Shown piece by piece: positions 24,750 through 33,549 of a stretch of 64,000 nucleotides of DNA. How positions within the stretch are numbered: the stretch's first letter is position 1; every line of letters starts with the position of its first letter. The translations under genes and the position numbers were made by a program. The notes beneath the pieces were generated by a model. That model did not search any database, was not told the origin of the DNA, and saw only the letters and a program-made list of their open reading frames with translations. Origin of the DNA: Actinoplanes auranticolor (GTDB lineage Bacteria; Actinomycetota; Actinomycetes; Mycobacteriales; Micromonosporaceae); contig NZ_BOQL01000042.1 in the NCBI RefSeq assembly GCF_018332655.1, positions 186,001-250,000 on the forward strand. Reading direction: 5' to 3'.

Positions 24750-25600
24750 CGCAACGCCCCGGCGGCGACGGCCTTGACCGTGGTGGTCAGGGCCGTCAGC
24801 ACCGTCGACTCCATCCGCCAGTACTGCCAGTAGAGCGGGATGTCCAGGTGCCGGCCCGGCGCCAGGTCGACACTCCGGCCCGCGGCGATGTCCTCGCGGG
24901 CTGTCTGCTCCGGGATCATGCCCCAGCCCAGGCCCAGCCGGATCGCCTCGACGAAGGCGTGCGCCGCCGGGACGTAGGTGACCGGCGGTTCCAGGTCGCC
25001 GCGGCCCAGCGCCTCCAGGAAGCGGTGCTGGAGGCGGTCCTTGCGGTTGAAGACGAGCATCGGCGTGGTGGCGAAACCGGTGAAGTGGCCCGGGGCGGCC
25101 ACCGCCAGGTAGCGCATCGCGCCGAGCTTCTCCACCCGGCAACCCTGTACGGCCACGTGCTGTGCGGTCACCGCGGCCATCGCCGTACCCGCGCGCAGCA
25201 GTTCCGCGGTGTGGTCCTGGTCGTCCTGGTGCAGTTCGAAGCTCAGCGCCGGTTCGGCCGGCAGCGCGGCCAGCGCCGGCAGGAACCAGGTGTGCAGCGA
25301 GTCGGCGTTGACCACGACCGAGATCCGGGTCCGGCCGCCGCCGCCCGGTACGCCCCGGGCCGCCGCCAGGGCCTCCCGTTCGAGCAGGGCGATCTGGCCG
25401 GCCAGCCGGACGAGCGCCTGTCCCGCCTCGGTGGCCTCGCACGGCTTGGCCCGGCGGACCAGCACCTGACCGACGGCCTGCTCGAGGGCCTTGATCCGCT
25501 GGCTCACCGCGGACGGGGTGACGTGCAGCGTCCGGGCGGCGGCCTCGAAGCTGCCGCCCTCGATGACCGCCTGGAACGTCGCGAGCTGCACCGCGTCCAC
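24746..25600 (-). CDS. lysG: LysG/ArgP-type LysR regulator of amino-acid export
   Basis: A 284-residue LysR-type regulator. The N-terminal wHTH (LATFQAVIEGGSFEAAARTLHVTPSAVSQRIKALE) has the form seen in LysG/ArgP, and a periplasmic-binding-like effector domain follows from about residue 90. In Corynebacterium LysG binds lysine, arginine or histidine and turns on lysE. Here it is encoded back-to-back with a LysE exporter across 72 bp, the classic arrangement. The effector is inferred from the pairing. Confidence 0.93.
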   Translation of the reverse strand: MDAVQLATFQAVIEGGSFEAAARTLHVTPSAVSQRIKALEQAVGQVLVRRAKPCEATEAGQALVRLAGQIALLEREALAAARGVPGGGGRTRISVVVNADSLHTWFLPALAALPAEPALSFELHQDDQDHTAELLRAGTAMAAVTAQHVAVQGCRVEKLGAMRYLAVAAPGHFTGFATTPMLVFNRKDRLQHRFLEALGRGDLEPPVTYVPAAHAFVEAIRLGLGWGMIPEQTAREDIAAGRSVDLAPGRHLDIPLYWQYWRMESTVLTALTTTVKAVAAGALR

Positions 25601-25615
25601 GTTCAGATTTCCTTA

Positions 25616-25627
25616 TCTTCGTGAAGA
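25616..25627. promoter_or_regulatory. Candidate LysG operator between lysG and lysE
   Basis: TCTTC-GT-GAAGA dyad in the 72-bp divergent region, 15 bp upstream of the lysG start. A TAGCGT box at 25660-25665 is a possible lysE -10. Confidence 0.4.
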
Positions 25628-25672
25628 ACCTTTAGCTGGAGTACATCATGCCTCCGTCCTAGCGTCGATGTC

Positions 25673-26266
25673 GTGCTCACTTCCACGGTCGCCGGTTTCG
25701 CTGCCTCCCTCGTGCTGATCATGGCCATCGGCGCCCAGAACGCGTTCGTCCTGCGCCAGGGTCTGCGCCGGGAGCACGTACTCCCGGTGGTCGTGACCTG
25801 TGCCGTCTCGGACCTGATCCTGATCGCGGCCGGGATCGCCGGGCTCGGCGCGGTGGTGACCGCGCGGCCGACGGCCGTGACCGTTATCCGCTGGGCGGGC
25901 GCCGCCTTCCTGTTCACCTACGCCGCGCTGGCCGCGAAGCGGGCGTGGCGGCCCGGCACACTGAAGCCGACCGACCGGGCCCCGGCGACCCTGCGCGCGA
26001 CCCTGTTGACCTGCCTGGCGCTGACCTACCTGAATCCGCACGTGTACCTCGACACCGTGCTGCTGCTCGGCTCGGTGGCCCAGCAGCACGCGTACCGGTG
26101 GTTGTTCGGGATCGGGGCGGCGGTGGCGAGCGGGGTGTGGTTCGCCGCACTGGGCCTGGGCGCGCACCGGCTGGCTCCGGTGCTCTCCCGGCCGGCGGCC
26201 TGGCGGGTGCTGGACGGTCTGATCGCGGTGGTCATGGCCGGAGTCGGTATCACCCTGCTTGTTTAG
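25673..26266 (+). CDS. lysE: LysE-family amino-acid exporter
   Basis: A 197-residue membrane protein with five to six hydrophobic segments. The family signature is near the N-terminus: MAIGAQNAFVLRQGLRREH. LysE/ArgO proteins use the membrane potential to expel basic amino acids when their internal level rises. The start is GTG 25673. The divergent LysR gene is its probable activator. Close to dapD and dapE, it may relieve lysine overflow, although it is not co-transcribed with them. Confidence 0.95.
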   Translation: MLTSTVAGFAASLVLIMAIGAQNAFVLRQGLRREHVLPVVVTCAVSDLILIAAGIAGLGAVVTARPTAVTVIRWAGAAFLFTYAALAAKRAWRPGTLKPTDRAPATLRATLLTCLALTYLNPHVYLDTVLLLGSVAQQHAYRWLFGIGAAVASGVWFAALGLGAHRLAPVLSRPAAWRVLDGLIAVVMAGVGITLLV

Positions 26267-26308
26267 CAATCAATCGAACAATTTGCATGCATTCGGTAGA
26301 CATGGGGC

Positions 26309-28993
26309 ATGCGAAGACTCCTCGTATCGGCGGCGCTGGCCGCGGCATTAGTGGTGAGTGGCGCGGGCCAGGCGTGGGCCGCGCCGCCCGCCCCGGCTCC
26401 CGACGACGGCTGGTCCGTCACCGACGGCCAGCTGACCTGGCGGTCCGCCGAGCGGATCCCGATGGGTGACGCGGCCGTCGAGTTCTACGCCGGCGACCGG
26501 CTGCTGGGCCGGCCCCGGGCCGTGGACGACGACCGGACGTTCCGGTTGCCCCTGGAACACGCCGAGGACCTGCGTGACCTGGAGGTCCGCGCGGGTGGGC
26601 GGCGCCTCGACGCGGACGCTCCGGCCACGACCCGCAAGCGGGCGGCCGCTGTCCCGGCACCGCCGGTGCTCCCCCCGAACAAGGTCGATCCCGGGGTCAA
26701 GGGCCCGTACCGGACGGTCACCGGCGAGTACTCGCTGGCCGGGGTCAAGCTGCCGGAATTCCCAGAGCCCGTGGAGATGCAGGGGGTCGTGGTGGCGCCT
26801 CAGGGCGCGCCGGGCAAGCGTCCGCTTGCGTTGTTCCTGCACGGGCGGCACTACACCTGCTTCAAGGGCGCTGACGAGAACGCGCTGACCGGCGACTGGC
26901 CGTGCGGCGCCGGCACCGAGCCGGTCCCGAGCCACCGCGGTTACCTGCAGGCCCAGCAGCTGCTGGCCTCGCAGGGCTACGTCACCGTGTCGATCTCGGC
27001 GAACGGCATCAACGGCCAGGACTTCGCCGCCCCCGACGGTGGCGCCCAGGCCCGCTCCTCGCTGGTCCGCCAGCACCTCGCCCGCTGGGCCGACTGGGCC
27101 GGCGCCGGACGCGCGAGCGCCCCCGCCGTCGTGAAGTCCGCGCCGCGGACCGACCTGTCCAAGGTGTTCCTGATGGGTCACTCCCGGGGCGGCGAGGGCG
27201 TCAGCCGCGCCGCGATGGACAGCCTCACCCCGCCGCCCGCGGCCCAGGACGGCTACCGCGGCAAGGTCCGCTGGACCATCCGCGGCCTGCTGCTGATCGG
27301 CCCGACGATCTTCGGCCAGAACCCGGTGCCGGACGTGCCCTCCGCGACGATCCTGCCGGGCTGCGACGGCGACGTCTCCGACCTGCAGGGACAGATCTTC
27401 GTCGACGCCACTCGCGGGGTCAGCCGGGGCAAGGCCCTGCACAGCTCGCTGTACGCGATCGGCGCCAACCACAACTTCTTCAACACCGAGTGGACGCCCG
27501 GCCAGTCGGTCGCGCCGTCCTTCGACGACTTCTTCGACGAGACCGACCCGGTGTGCTCGGTGGGCGCCGCGACGCGGCTCACAGCGCAGCAGGAGCAGAC
27601 CGTCGGGGCGACGTACATCGCGGCTGCCGCCCGGCTCTTCGTCGGCGGGGACGACCGGGTCCGGCCGCTGCTCGACGGCACCGGCGTACGCGCCCCGTCC
27701 GCCGACCCGGCCCGGGTGCTCAGCCACGCCATCGGCGCCGGACGCACGGCGGCGCTGATCCCCGACGAGTCCGTCCAGGTCACCGGCGGCCGGATCTGCG
27801 AGCAGGTCACCGACGACGCCACCAAGGCGTGTCTGAACACGGAGAGCTGGTCCAGCCCGTCGCCGCACTTCGTCCCGTTCGGCTTCGCCCGGGAGCCGGG
27901 CCGCTACGCCGTCGACCTGAAGTGGTCCACCCCGGGCCAGGCGGTCACGTTGCAGCCGACCCGGCCGGTCAGCGTCGCCGGCTCGCGGGAGCTGGCGATG
28001 CGGCTCGTGGTGCCGCCCAACACGACCGGCAACCGGTTCGGCGTGGCGGTCACCGACACCCCCGGCCGTCGGACTGTACTCGGCGAGGTCAGCCTCGACG
28101 GCCTGCCGGGCAGCGAGTACACGACCTCGCACTGGGGTCAGGAGGTGCGGGTGCCGCTCAAGCAGGTCCGCGGCGTGGCGAAGCTGGAGCTGATCCCGCG
28201 CAGTGCCACCGGCCAGGCCTGGCTGATCGACGCGTGGGGCTGGCGGCCGGGCACCCCGGCGGCAAAGCCCATCGCCCTGCCCCGCATCGACATCGGCGAG
28301 CTGAACGTCGTCGAGGGCGACTCGGGCAGCCGGACGTACCAGGTGCCGGTCCAGGTGACCGGGCGCGGCAACGGGCAGGTGCAGCTGTTCCTCACCGACG
28401 CGGCCACGTACGAGACGAAGTCCTGGCTGGTGACGGTGCGGCCGGGCAGCAGCACGATCCGGGTGCCGGTCGCGGTCACCGGTGACACGCTGTTCGGCGC
28501 CGAGGAGGGCTCGATCCTGAGCGCCAAGGCCGTCCGCGGCACGGTGATCGGGGACTACCAGGGCGGGATCATCGCGGCCAACGACGATCCCGCGCCGAAG
28601 ATCACCGTCGAGCCGGTCGCCGACCGGGTCGCCGAGGGCGGAACGCTCACCTGGCGGGTCCGGCTCTCCACGGTGGCGGAGACCCCGATCTGGGTCACGG
28701 GCGACATCCAGCCCCCGGCCACCGGGACCGAGCTGTCGAGCACGGACGTGGACCCGACCTGGTTCACCGAGAACACGGGCGAGGACCCGTTGCCGTCCCG
28801 GCCGCTGTCGCAGACCTATCTGCTGCCGTATACCGGGGTGCAGGCCGGTGAGCTGACCGCCGACCTCAGCATTCCCACCGTGGCCGACGCCGCGGACGAG
28901 CCGGACGAGGTCGTGCAGCTGCTCCTGCGGGTGGCCAGCGGCGAAGAGGACGCGCCCGAGCTGGGCACGGTGACCGGAACCGTCACCGACTGA
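26309..28993 (+). CDS. Large secreted alpha/beta hydrolase with C-terminal Calx-beta-like repeats
   Basis: An 894-residue exported protein. A Sec signal peptide (1-24, ending in QAWA) is followed by a beta-rich stretch. An alpha/beta-hydrolase domain comes next: LALFLHGRHYTC gives the oxyanion region, and the nucleophile elbow GHSRGG sits near residue 290. Several paired cysteines suggest disulfides. From about 650 onwards two Calx-beta-like repeats are seen (both containing the VxEG turn: NVVEGDSG and RVAEGGTL). It is likely an extracellular esterase, lipase or peptidase; the substrate is unknown. It is transcribed alone, 42 bp after lysE. Confidence 0.88.
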   Translation: MRRLLVSAALAAALVVSGAGQAWAAPPAPAPDDGWSVTDGQLTWRSAERIPMGDAAVEFYAGDRLLGRPRAVDDDRTFRLPLEHAEDLRDLEVRAGGRRLDADAPATTRKRAAAVPAPPVLPPNKVDPGVKGPYRTVTGEYSLAGVKLPEFPEPVEMQGVVVAPQGAPGKRPLALFLHGRHYTCFKGADENALTGDWPCGAGTEPVPSHRGYLQAQQLLASQGYVTVSISANGINGQDFAAPDGGAQARSSLVRQHLARWADWAGAGRASAPAVVKSAPRTDLSKVFLMGHSRGGEGVSRAAMDSLTPPPAAQDGYRGKVRWTIRGLLLIGPTIFGQNPVPDVPSATILPGCDGDVSDLQGQIFVDATRGVSRGKALHSSLYAIGANHNFFNTEWTPGQSVAPSFDDFFDETDPVCSVGAATRLTAQQEQTVGATYIAAAARLFVGGDDRVRPLLDGTGVRAPSADPARVLSHAIGAGRTAALIPDESVQVTGGRICEQVTDDATKACLNTESWSSPSPHFVPFGFAREPGRYAVDLKWSTPGQAVTLQPTRPVSVAGSRELAMRLVVPPNTTGNRFGVAVTDTPGRRTVLGEVSLDGLPGSEYTTSHWGQEVRVPLKQVRGVAKLELIPRSATGQAWLIDAWGWRPGTPAAKPIALPRIDIGELNVVEGDSGSRTYQVPVQVTGRGNGQVQLFLTDAATYETKSWLVTVRPGSSTIRVPVAVTGDTLFGAEEGSILSAKAVRGTVIGDYQGGIIAANDDPAPKITVEPVADRVAEGGTLTWRVRLSTVAETPIWVTGDIQPPATGTELSSTDVDPTWFTENTGEDPLPSRPLSQTYLLPYTGVQAGELTADLSIPTVADAADEPDEVVQLLLRVASGEEDAPELGTVTGTVTD

Positions 28994-29004
28994 CGCTCGT
29001 TCCG

Positions 29005-29409
29005 CTACCCCTCGGAGAACCTGACCATGTTCCCCGAGGGGTCGCGGAAGGCGCAGTCGCGGACCCCGTACGGCTGGTCGATCGGCTCCTGGATCACGTC
29101 CGCGCCCGCCGCCCGGACCTTCTCGAAGGTCTCGTCGCAGTTGTCCGTGCGGAAGATGATGCCCGGCAGCAGCCCCTTGGCCAGCAGATCCGCCGTCGCC
29201 TGCCGGTCCTCCGGCGAGGTGTGCGGGAAGTAGCCCGGGATCTCCAGCCCGATCTCCACCGGCTGCCCGGGCGCGCCCAGCGTGAGCCAGCGGTTGTCCT
29301 CGAAGGTCACGTCGTTGCGCACCTCCAGGCCCACGACGTCGCGATAGAAGGCGAGTGCCGCGTCGTAGTCGTGCACGACGAGGAAGCAGTGCGACAGCGA
29401 GACAGTCAT
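29005..29409 (-). CDS. VOC (glyoxalase/bleomycin resistance) superfamily protein
   Basis: A 134-residue protein from ATG 29409. The vicinal-oxygen-chelate pattern is clear: HCFLVVHDYDAALAFYRDVVGLEV at the start and a second half ending FRDPSGNMVRFSEG, where Glu is a typical metal ligand. Possible roles include glyoxalase-like, dioxygenase-like or antibiotic-binding functions, and the family is too broad to choose. It lies 10 bp downstream of an AraC regulator on the same strand, so it is probably the regulator's target or partner. Confidence 0.92.
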   Translation of the reverse strand: MTVSLSHCFLVVHDYDAALAFYRDVVGLEVRNDVTFEDNRWLTLGAPGQPVEIGLEIPGYFPHTSPEDRQATADLLAKGLLPGIIFRTDNCDETFEKVRAAGADVIQEPIDQPYGVRDCAFRDPSGNMVRFSEG

Positions 29410-29419
29410 GCCGACCACG

Positions 29420-29833
29420 CTAGGAGGGCCGGGAGCCGGCCGCTTCTCGAAACCGACCAGGTCGCCCCAGCTGCTTGAGCACGCAGCCGGGAATGGCGGC
29501 GGCGGCCCGGTGGTCCCGGGCGCGGTAGGCGGACGGCGTCTCGCCGACCAGGGCGGTGAAGCTGGCGCTGAAGGAGCCCAGCGAGGTGCAGCCCACCCGG
29601 ACGCAGGCGTCGGTGACGCTGACGTCACCGCGGCGCAGCAGCGCCTTGGCCCGCTCGATGCGGCGGGTCATGAGATAGCCGTACGGGGACTCGCCGTACG
29701 CGGCCCGGAACCGGCGGCTGAAGTGGCTCGGTGACATGTGCGCGGTGCGCGCCAGAACGGCGACGTCGAGTGGCTGGGCGAAGTCACGGTCCATCCGGTC
29801 GCGGGCGCGGCGCAGCAGGCTCAGCTCGTCCAC
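29420..29833 (-). CDS. AraC-family regulator, DNA-binding domain only
   Basis: 137 residues from GTG 29833. Nearly the whole protein is an AraC double HTH: ARTAHMSPSHFSRRFRAAYGESPYGYLMTRRIERA and then SVTDACVRVGCTSLGSFSASFTALVGETPSAYR. There is no N-terminal sensor domain, so control is by level or by a partner. The 3' end runs into a short Arg/Gly tail. It sits between a kinase-like gene (13-bp overlap) and a VOC gene (10-bp gap), suggesting a three-gene operon. Confidence 0.92.
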   Translation of the reverse strand: MDELSLLRRARDRMDRDFAQPLDVAVLARTAHMSPSHFSRRFRAAYGESPYGYLMTRRIERAKALLRRGDVSVTDACVRVGCTSLGSFSASFTALVGETPSAYRARDHRAAAAIPGCVLKQLGRPGRFREAAGSRPS

Positions 29834-30342
29834 AGGGCCGCCCGTACCTCGTCGGCGAGGGCGCGGATGTCCACCGTCCGAGCGGTGTCGACCCGGAGGA
29901 CCGGGCCCAGGGCCAGGGGTGCGGCGGCCGCCGCCCAGCCGGTCCACTCGGTGGCGAGCTTCTCCGCGTCGGCGTGCACCACGTGCCGCTTGCGCGCGAT
30001 GTAGCGGGAGCGGGCCAGCTCGGCGGGGACGTCGCACCAGATCTCGGCGGTCGCCTTCGCACCCGAGCGGGCGAGGCCGGCGCGGGCCTGCTCGAGATCG
30101 CGCGGCCGGAACCACCACGAGTCCACGACCACCATCCCGCTCACCGCGGCGGCCAGGGTCCACACCGTGTCCATCGCCACCGCGCCGAGCTGCGGCACCT
30201 CGGTCACCACCGCGTCGGCCAGGGCCTCCCTGATCCGGTCCTGGTCCAGGCAGGCGGCGCCCAGCGCGGCGGCGAGCCGGGGCGCCAGGCTGCTCTTGCC
30301 CGATCCCGGCAGACCGTTCACCATCACCACGTCACGCGCCAT
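29821..30342 (-). CDS. P-loop kinase-like ATPase (Zeta-toxin/gluconate kinase-like AAA family)
   Basis: A 173-residue protein with Walker A NGLPGSGKSS at about residues 9-18. A DQD after the second strand and a Walker B-like VVVDSWWF follow. An Arg-rich lid region is near 135-150 (RSRYIARKR). The size and motif order fit the small kinases grouped with Zeta, shikimate and gluconate kinases; the substrate is not evident. ATG 30342 is the start. It is first in a putative operon with AraC and VOC genes and is divergent from the MerR gene. Confidence 0.85.
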   Translation of the reverse strand: MARDVVMVNGLPGSGKSSLAPRLAAALGAACLDQDRIREALADAVVTEVPQLGAVAMDTVWTLAAAVSGMVVVDSWWFRPRDLEQARAGLARSGAKATAEIWCDVPAELARSRYIARKRHVVHADAEKLATEWTGWAAAAAPLALGPVLRVDTARTVDIRALADEVRAALWTS

Positions 30343-30364
30343 GCCTGCACGATCGCACAGGCGC

Positions 30365-30395
30365 TTGACCCTCGAGCAGGTCGAGGCAGCAGGGT
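30365..30395 (+). promoter_or_regulatory. MerR-type promoter with 17-bp inverted repeat
   Basis: The -35 TTGACC at 30365-30370 is separated by 19 bp from a CAGGGT -10-like box at 30390-30395. The spacer contains the dyad CCTCGA-gcagg-TCGAGG (30370-30386). A 19-20-bp spacer with a dyad is the hallmark of MerR-activated promoters, so the gene is probably autoregulated. Confidence 0.55.
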
Positions 30396-30417
30396 TCCAG
30401 GTGTGGAGAGCGACGAC

Positions 30418-31461
30418 ATGTACGGCATCGGGGAGATCTCGCGGGCCAGCGGGCTGAGCATCAGCGCGCTGCGCTACTACGACGGCGCCGGGGTCCTGGT
30501 GCCGGCCGAGGTCGATGCCACCACCGGCTACCGCCGCTACAGCGACGAGCAGCTGCGGGCCGCCCGCCTGGTGGCCGGCCTGCGCCGGGTCGGGATGCCG
30601 GTCGCCGGGATCACCCGCGCGGTGGCCGGGCTGAGCGATCCCCCGGCGGTCCGCAGGCTGCTCGACGAGCACCTGCGCCGGCTGGAGGACGGTCTCGCCG
30701 ACGCCCGTCGTGAGCTCTCCCGCGTCCACGCCCTGCTGGATTCCGAGGAGACCACCATGACCCGGATCACCCTGCCCGCTGCCGCCCTGGCCGCCGCGCT
30801 CGACGCGGTCCGCTTCGCCGCCTGCACCGACCCGGAGCTGCCGATCCTGGGCGGCGTGCTGTTCGAGACCGAGGCGGCCGCGCTGACCGTGGTGACGACG
30901 GACCGCTACCGGCTGGCCGTCGCCGAGGCTGCCGCCGCCGTCTCGGGGCCACCGGCCAGGCTCGTCGCTCCCCTGCCCTTCGTCGACGAGTTGCGCCGGC
31001 TGCTCACCCGCGACGACGAGGTGGCGCTGATGCTGACCCCTGAGCTGCTCGGTGCGGAGGTCGGCGGCCGGCGCATCGAGGGCAAGCCTCTGGACGTCGG
31101 CTTCCCCGACCACCACCGCCTGGTCGACCTCGGGGCGGCCGGCAGCCGGCAGGTGACAGTCGACGTGGCGGCCCTGCGCGCGGCGGTCGAGGAGGTGCCG
31201 GCTGTGTCCCGCGAGCACGACGGCAAGCCGTTCGATCTCACCGTTCTGGCGCTGGATCCGGCCGGTTCGCTGCGGGTCGCGGCCGAGGCGGAGTGGGCCG
31301 CCGACGAGCAGGCGCACGTGGCCGTCAACCGCGAGTTCCTGCTCCAGGCGCTCGACGCCGGCGGCGCCGGCCAGCTCGTCCTGGAGCTGGACGGGCCGAT
31401 CAAACCCCTGGCCGTACGCGGCAACGGCACCTTCTCGATCCTCATGCCGGTGCGCCGCTGA
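30418..31461 (+). CDS. MerR regulator fused to DNA polymerase III beta-clamp-like domains
   Basis: A 347-residue protein from ATG 30418 (GTG 30403 is also possible). Residues 1-70 are a MerR wHTH (YGIGEISRASGLSISALRYYD), followed by the usual coiled-coil helix to about 112. The rest matches DnaN domains II and III: TTDRYRLAVAE, VNREFLLQALDA, GPIKPLAVR and the C-terminal LMPVR. DnaN domain I is missing, so it cannot form a normal clamp ring. The partner-binding cleft of a clamp lies between domains II and III and could be kept. Actinomycete genomes are known to carry such proteins, but I know of no established function. Confidence 0.92.
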   Translation: MYGIGEISRASGLSISALRYYDGAGVLVPAEVDATTGYRRYSDEQLRAARLVAGLRRVGMPVAGITRAVAGLSDPPAVRRLLDEHLRRLEDGLADARRELSRVHALLDSEETTMTRITLPAAALAAALDAVRFAACTDPELPILGGVLFETEAAALTVVTTDRYRLAVAEAAAAVSGPPARLVAPLPFVDELRRLLTRDDEVALMLTPELLGAEVGGRRIEGKPLDVGFPDHHRLVDLGAAGSRQVTVDVAALRAAVEEVPAVSREHDGKPFDLTVLALDPAGSLRVAAEAEWAADEQAHVAVNREFLLQALDAGGAGQLVLELDGPIKPLAVRGNGTFSILMPVRR

Positions 31462-31501
31462 CCTGCCTGACACGAGGGCGGGAACACGACACACTGGCCC
31501 G

Positions 31502-32566
31502 GTGGAAGACGACATCAGCGCCCGGCGGGCCGCCTGCACCGACTCTCTGCTCGGCAACGGCCTGGTCCGGCCGCCGGAGCTGCTCGCCTCGATCGACCGC
31601 GACGCCCGCCCCGACCTGTACGGCGAGGGCGGAGTGGTCGCCGAGCTCGAGGAGCACGTCGCCACGCTGCTGGGCAAGCCGGCCGCCGTGTTCCTGCCCA
31701 GTGGCACCATGGCCCAGGGCGCGGTTCTGCGGGTGCACGCCGATCAGCGCAGCAGCCGCACGATCGTCTGGCATCCCTACTCGCACCTCGAACGGCACGA
31801 GGGGCAGGGCTACGCGCGGCTGCACCAGCTGATCGGGCGGCCGGTCGGCGACTTCGAACGGCTGATCCGCCGCACCGACCTGGACAGCGTGGCCGAGCCG
31901 GTGGCGGCGCTGCTGCTGGAGCTGCCGCAGCGGGATCTCGGCGGGACCTTGCCGCCGTGGGACGACCTGGTCGCGCAGACCTCGTGGGCCCGTGACCGGG
32001 GTGCGGCCGTGCACCTGGACGGCGCCCGGCTCTGGGAGGCCGGGGCCGGCTACGAACGGTCGCCCGCCGAGATCGCCGCGCTCTTCGACACCGTCTACGT
32101 GTCGTTCTACAAGGGCATCGGCGCGCTGCCGGGCTGCTGCGTCGCCGGGCCGGAGGACGACATAGCCCAGGTGCGTGAGTGGCGGGGACGGCTGGGCGGG
32201 ACGTTGTTCGCGATGTGGCCGGCCGCGTCGTCGGCGCTCGGGCTGCTCGACGCGACGCTGGCCGAGATGCCGGCGCGACTGGCCCACGCCCGGGCCATCG
32301 CGGCGGCGCTGGCCGGGATGCCGGAGGTCCGGGTGGTGCCCGACCCGCCGCAGACGCCGATGATGCACCTGCTGTTCGCGACCACGGCGGAGCGCTTCCG
32401 GACGAACGCGAGGCGGATCTCCGAGGAGACCGGGCTGTGGATGTGGCCGAACGCGGTCGAGACCGGCGACCCGGAGGTGGTGCGGTGCGAGCTGTCCGTC
32501 GGGCGGGCGACCCTGCGGCACAAGCCGGGAACCATCACGGAGATCCTCGCCGGGCTCTGCGCCTGA
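31502..32566 (+). CDS. Low-specificity threonine aldolase family (PLP-dependent)
   Basis: A 354-residue fold-type I PLP enzyme, GTG start at 31502. Features are the LPSGTMAQ phosphate-binding turn, HLDGARLWEA (Asp contacts the PLP ring nitrogen), and SFYKGIG with the Schiff-base lysine near residue 202. Threonine aldolases split L-threonine or allo-threonine into glycine and acetaldehyde. Related beta-eliminating lyases act on other amino acids, so the exact substrate is open. It stands 40 bp after the MerR-DnaN gene and could be transcribed with it. Confidence 0.92.
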   Translation: MEDDISARRAACTDSLLGNGLVRPPELLASIDRDARPDLYGEGGVVAELEEHVATLLGKPAAVFLPSGTMAQGAVLRVHADQRSSRTIVWHPYSHLERHEGQGYARLHQLIGRPVGDFERLIRRTDLDSVAEPVAALLLELPQRDLGGTLPPWDDLVAQTSWARDRGAAVHLDGARLWEAGAGYERSPAEIAALFDTVYVSFYKGIGALPGCCVAGPEDDIAQVREWRGRLGGTLFAMWPAASSALGLLDATLAEMPARLAHARAIAAALAGMPEVRVVPDPPQTPMMHLLFATTAERFRTNARRISEETGLWMWPNAVETGDPEVVRCELSVGRATLRHKPGTITEILAGLCA

Positions 32567-32629
32567 GAATGAGGTCGGGCATTTCGGCGTCCCCTGGCGG
32601 AATCGGGTGGGAATCGTAGAGTGAGGGTC

Positions 32630-33484
32630 GTGACTGACGACACCTTTCCGCTCGGCGACCGTTCGGTGCGACGGATCGGCTTCGGCGCGATGCAGCTCGC
32701 CGGACCCGGGGCCTTCGGGCCACCGCGTGACCGCGACACCGCCATCGACGTCCTCCGCAAGGCTGTGGAGCTGGGCGTCAACCACATCGACACCGCCCAG
32801 TACTACGGGCCGGACGTGGTCAACGACCTGATCCGGGAGGCGCTGCGGCCGTACCCGGAGGATCTCGTGCTGGTCAGCAAGGTCGGCGCGGCCCGGGACA
32901 CGACCGGGCGCTGGTTGCCCGCGATGGAGCCCGAGCAGCTGCGGGCCGGCGTGCTGGACAATCTGCGCTCGCTCGGGGTCGACCGGCTCGACGCGGTCAA
33001 CCTGCGGCTGACGGACGGCGAGGATGCGTTCGACGCGCAGCTCGAGGCGATGATCGCCCTGCGCGACGAGGGCCTGATCGCCGGCATCGGCCTGAGCAAC
33101 GTGACCCGCGAACAGCTCGTGCACGCGGTCCAGCGCACCGAGATCGTCTGCGTACAGAACTCGCTGAATCTGCTCGCCCGCGAGTCGCTGCCGCTGCTGC
33201 GGGAGTGCCAGGAGCTGGGCATCGCGTTCGTCCCGTTCTTCCCGCTCGGCTCGGCCTTCGGCGGGGTCAACCGGCTGCTCACCCACCCGGACCTGATCGC
33301 GGTCGCGGAGCGGCTGGACGCCCGGCCGTCCCAGGTGGCGCTGGCCTGGCTGCTCGAGCTGGGCCCGAACGTGCTGCTCATCCCCGGCACCTCGTCGCTG
33401 GGCCACCTGATCGACAACATGACGACCCGCCGGATCCACCTCGACGACGACGCCCGCAAGATCCTGGACACGATCAGCGACTAG
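32630..33484 (+). CDS. Aldo/keto reductase
   Basis: About 284 residues. GTG 32630 gives the natural family start (FPLGDRSVRRIGFGAMQL); GTG 32621 would add three residues. The (beta/alpha)8 AKR signature is visible: HIDTAQYYGPD with Asp and Tyr, the lysine in LVSKVGA, and LIPGTSSLGHLIDN, which binds the NADPH phosphate. The protein belongs to the AKR group that often reduces sugar-derived or unknown carbonyls. An inverted repeat starts 16 bp after its stop and may double as its terminator. Confidence 0.94.
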   Translation: MTDDTFPLGDRSVRRIGFGAMQLAGPGAFGPPRDRDTAIDVLRKAVELGVNHIDTAQYYGPDVVNDLIREALRPYPEDLVLVSKVGAARDTTGRWLPAMEPEQLRAGVLDNLRSLGVDRLDAVNLRLTDGEDAFDAQLEAMIALRDEGLIAGIGLSNVTREQLVHAVQRTEIVCVQNSLNLLARESLPLLRECQELGIAFVPFFPLGSAFGGVNRLLTHPDLIAVAERLDARPSQVALAWLLELGPNVLLIPGTSSLGHLIDNMTTRRIHLDDDARKILDTISD

Positions 33485-33500
33485 GGCCCGCGCGGCCAAC

Positions 33501-33538
33501 GCGTCGGAGATTGTTGACATGTCGGGGATCTCCGACGC
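33501..33538. promoter_or_regulatory. Inverted repeat around the ArsR gene promoter
   Basis: GCGTCGGAGAT (33501-33511) and its exact complement (33528-33538) flank TTGACA at 33514-33519. A CATTAT -10 lies at 33538-33543 after 18 bp. Transcription would start about seven bases later, at or next to the ATG at 33550, giving a leaderless message. The repeat is well placed as an ArsR operator, but could also end the upstream gene. Confidence 0.6.
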
Positions 33539-33549
33539 ATTATGGCGTC

